From: Latrodectus hesperus
Lineage: Eukaryota; Arthropoda; Arachnida; Araneae; Theridiidae
Direction of reading: 5' to 3'
DNA: 64,000 nt
NCBI GenBank assembly: GCA_037975125.1
Contig: CM075855.1
Location: 86,359,706-86,423,705, forward strand
Below are positions 61,701 through 64,000 of the stretch, in pieces (position 1 is the first letter of the stretch; each line of letters starts with the position of its first letter). The notes beneath the pieces are model-generated. The model was not told the DNA's origin. It searched no databases and saw only the letters and a list, made by a program, of their open reading frames with translations. Both the position numbers and the translations under genes were made by a program.

Positions 61701-64000
61701 TTTATATTATATTTGAATACATATCATCAACGAATTACGAATTTATCTTCAAATGAAATTAGTTCCATTCCTTGTCCCACACATCGCATGTCATTCGCAG
61801 AGATTTCAAATTTCGGTCACTGCGCTGGAGGTTTGCGAATATCAAATCTTGCTGTTCCATTATTTTCTTGAAGTGAAGCAATCCAAAAGGCGGTGGCATT
61901 GAAAGGCTCATTGTGGAGCCTTTAATTATTCCACTCCCTTCCCTTTCTTTCCTTGCTGAAGTTACATCTGCAATCTTTTCCAACTGTCCCCGCAGCAAAT
62001 GAAACAATTTTCTCGGGCCGCTAATTGCCAAGACGCCAAAGGGTGGGGAGAGGACAATTCGGCGACGAAATTATTTACGCTGAAGATTTTCGGATCTAAT
62101 GCGGGCGGACGCTGCGGACCGGAAAAGCAGCCAAAGCCTCTTGGTTGGCTTCCAGTGAGGGCACCTCGGCTCTTCTTCCCACAAGAAAATTCTTCTTCCC
62201 TAATAAATGAGAAGATCTACGCTTCGCGCTCTACTGGTCTTCGTGGAAGCTTCTATCGAGCAGTTTTTGAAGCTTGGAAAGAATTGCTCCACTAGTGGTA
62301 AGAAAAGAGAAGAAAATTTCTGAAAAAAAACCCACAAGTGTATTGTTCCAGACGTTCGAGTGGGGTGTTAAATGAAATTCTGAATCTCTTTTTCAAAGTC
62401 AGTTAAAAGCTGCCAGTAAGGATACTTCGTTGCAATTTCACAATCGAGATTGATGAGCAGATTTAGATAGAGACATTTTTAATCGAACATTCATCGAGCT
62501 ATAGCTAATTTTAAATAAAGTCTAATGAAACTGAAAGAATCGGTAAATAATTAAGCTAATTTATTATAGTTGAATCAAAATTTTAGATTAAGAAGTGGAT
62601 GCCGGATTATATCACTTCAAAAACAACTGAAGTAACAGGCTACGATTTCTACTAGAACACCAAGAAATCTTTAAAAATCAATTATTACCAAATAAAATGA
62701 ATCATATGGATGTGACAAATCAATCAATTCAATGATTTCGAACTATATCAAATAAGAGTTTGTAGTAAAAATTTGGGTTTTGATTTAAGAATGTAGTAAA
62801 TATTTTTCTCATAATATAATTTAACTTTCATCATAATTCTCTGACTTATGAATGAATTCTCAAAAATTCTTTTACGTTGGGCAAAAACGATTATGTTTCA
62901 ATATTAATTATTTTAATTTAAGTTAAAAACAATAACTACTTCAACTGAAAAATAAATAAAATACAAATTACACATTGAATAGGAATACCAATATTAAATA
63001 AAATACAACCGAAATTAAGCTTTAAATGCAGCTATTTTTAAACTTCGTTTGCACTACTTAAGTTTGCACTACTTAATTAAAAATATAAAAACGATTTTTT
63101 TATCTGTAGCTAAAAAATTATTAATTTACAGAATAGAAATTTTAAGAATTAGCATGAAAAGCGTTGTTATGTATGTGATTTTAAGGCTCTTAGAACAATT
63201 CTTGTAGTATAAAAAATAAATATCGCTTTTTACTATTTTATATATTCTGGAAATTATTATAATATAAATACGCTATACATGAAACTGATAAAATATGAAT
63301 TTCCCATAATCCCCTGCATTTTGCTGAACTATCTTTTAAACTCAATCGACAAAAGTAAGCAGCTTCTATAATGCTGGAGACTATGATTAATTTTCTTAAA
63401 TGCATTACCATCATTATAAAAAAATTATTTTATTTGAATAAAATATTTTATTAACCTACTTTTTTTAAAAAAAATGGTCACGTTATGTTAAAAGACATGA
63501 AAAAAAGCAGCAAAATTAATCGTTGTAGAAAAAAAAAATTAAAGCATTGATAGAAAAAATTTATTTTTAAGTATCATCGATTTTTATTGCATTTTTTTAA
63601 ACTTTATACTGTACTAATTGTATTTTACTAACTTCTACTGTAAATTTTTGAAAAGAAACCATCAGTTTAGAGAACTCCAAAATTTTAAATAAACATTCTA
63701 GAATTACTTAATGTTTTTATTGCAGTGATAACTATTTTTATTGCACTGGTCAACACTATTTTTATTGTTTTGGTTTCTCACTATTCTTACAAAAAATTAC
63801 CAAAAAATCTAACAACTGAAATGTAAATAATACGGGGGTCACCAATTCAACTTTTCTAAAATACTTTTTTTATTTCCTAAGAATTGCATGGCTAATAATA
63901 GCGAAACCAAATTAGAAATTGAAAACAAAAGTGATGAGTATTAAACATGACATTTTTGTAAATAGAGAATGATTTATTTCGGTAAGAAAAGAAAGTTCTC
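58760..64000. other. Upstream ed intron or 5' flank, GC-rich island at 61.3-62.3 kb
   Basis: No Ig-type exon visible. 61330-62320 is clearly richer in G, C and CpG than the rest (for example GCGGGCGGACGCTGCGGACC near 62100). Frames there, such as one on the minus strand at 61759-62031, have no recognised domain or splice support. Could be a promoter, enhancer or an unrecognised exon. Confidence 0.45.

Noticed and set aside
61759..62295. Frames of 90-98 residues on both strands in the GC-rich island
   Set aside because: Open only because of lower AT content; no domain, splice or start support.

Overview
The window is AT-rich eukaryotic DNA from an arthropod, most likely a spider or another chelicerate. 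The arthropod call rests on the single host gene, an echinoid-type immunoglobulin adhesion receptor. The spider guess rests on base composition, long introns, abundant (TA)n arrays and transposon style, and is only an inference. There are no bacterial features and no CRISPR array. Layout: 1-10.5 kb is one large (TA)n region split by two LTR retrotransposons of the Ty3/Gypsy kind. Element A (357-4500, plus strand) has lost protease and reverse transcriptase and keeps one open gag-integrase frame. Element C (4762-10231, minus strand) has two LTRs that look identical, yet its gag-pol frame is broken several times, mostly at A/T homopolymers. 10.5-30.3 kb holds no host gene. It is a collection of mobile-element remains: two copies of one tRNA-derived SINE, a Tigger-like MITE, a 64-bp minisatellite, two LINE RNase H tails, two mariner copies beside (TA)n arrays, a 1.1-kb TA-flanked MITE, a hAT-like end, and a Polinton/Maverick-type integrase fragment. 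Just upstream of that fragment is an intronless gene with a PC4-like DNA-binding domain and an unrecognised C-terminal half. From 33.56 to 58.76 kb the minus strand carries sixteen exons of the echinoid (ed) orthologue: six Ig domains, two FN3-type domains, one transmembrane helix and a cytoplasmic tail ending in the PDZ ligand EIIV. The exons supply 1005 residues; the signal peptide and probably the first Ig domain lie beyond 64 kb. A 12-nt and a 31-nt microexon and one GC-AG intron are visible. The 8.4-kb last intron, just before the EIIV exon, carries Gypsy element B (35652-41977) in the sense orientation, with a perfect 4-bp target duplication, near-identical LTRs and a textbook -1 frameshift heptamer between gag and pol. 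58.8-64 kb is intron or upstream DNA containing one GC-rich island. How the parts relate: A and B are the same family, and A preserves the integrase reading frame that B lost by one base. (TA)n tracts act as landing sites for TATA-targeting Gypsy and TA-targeting mariner elements. Element B could affect which ed isoform is made. The least explained item is the PC4-like gene beside the Polinton integrase.
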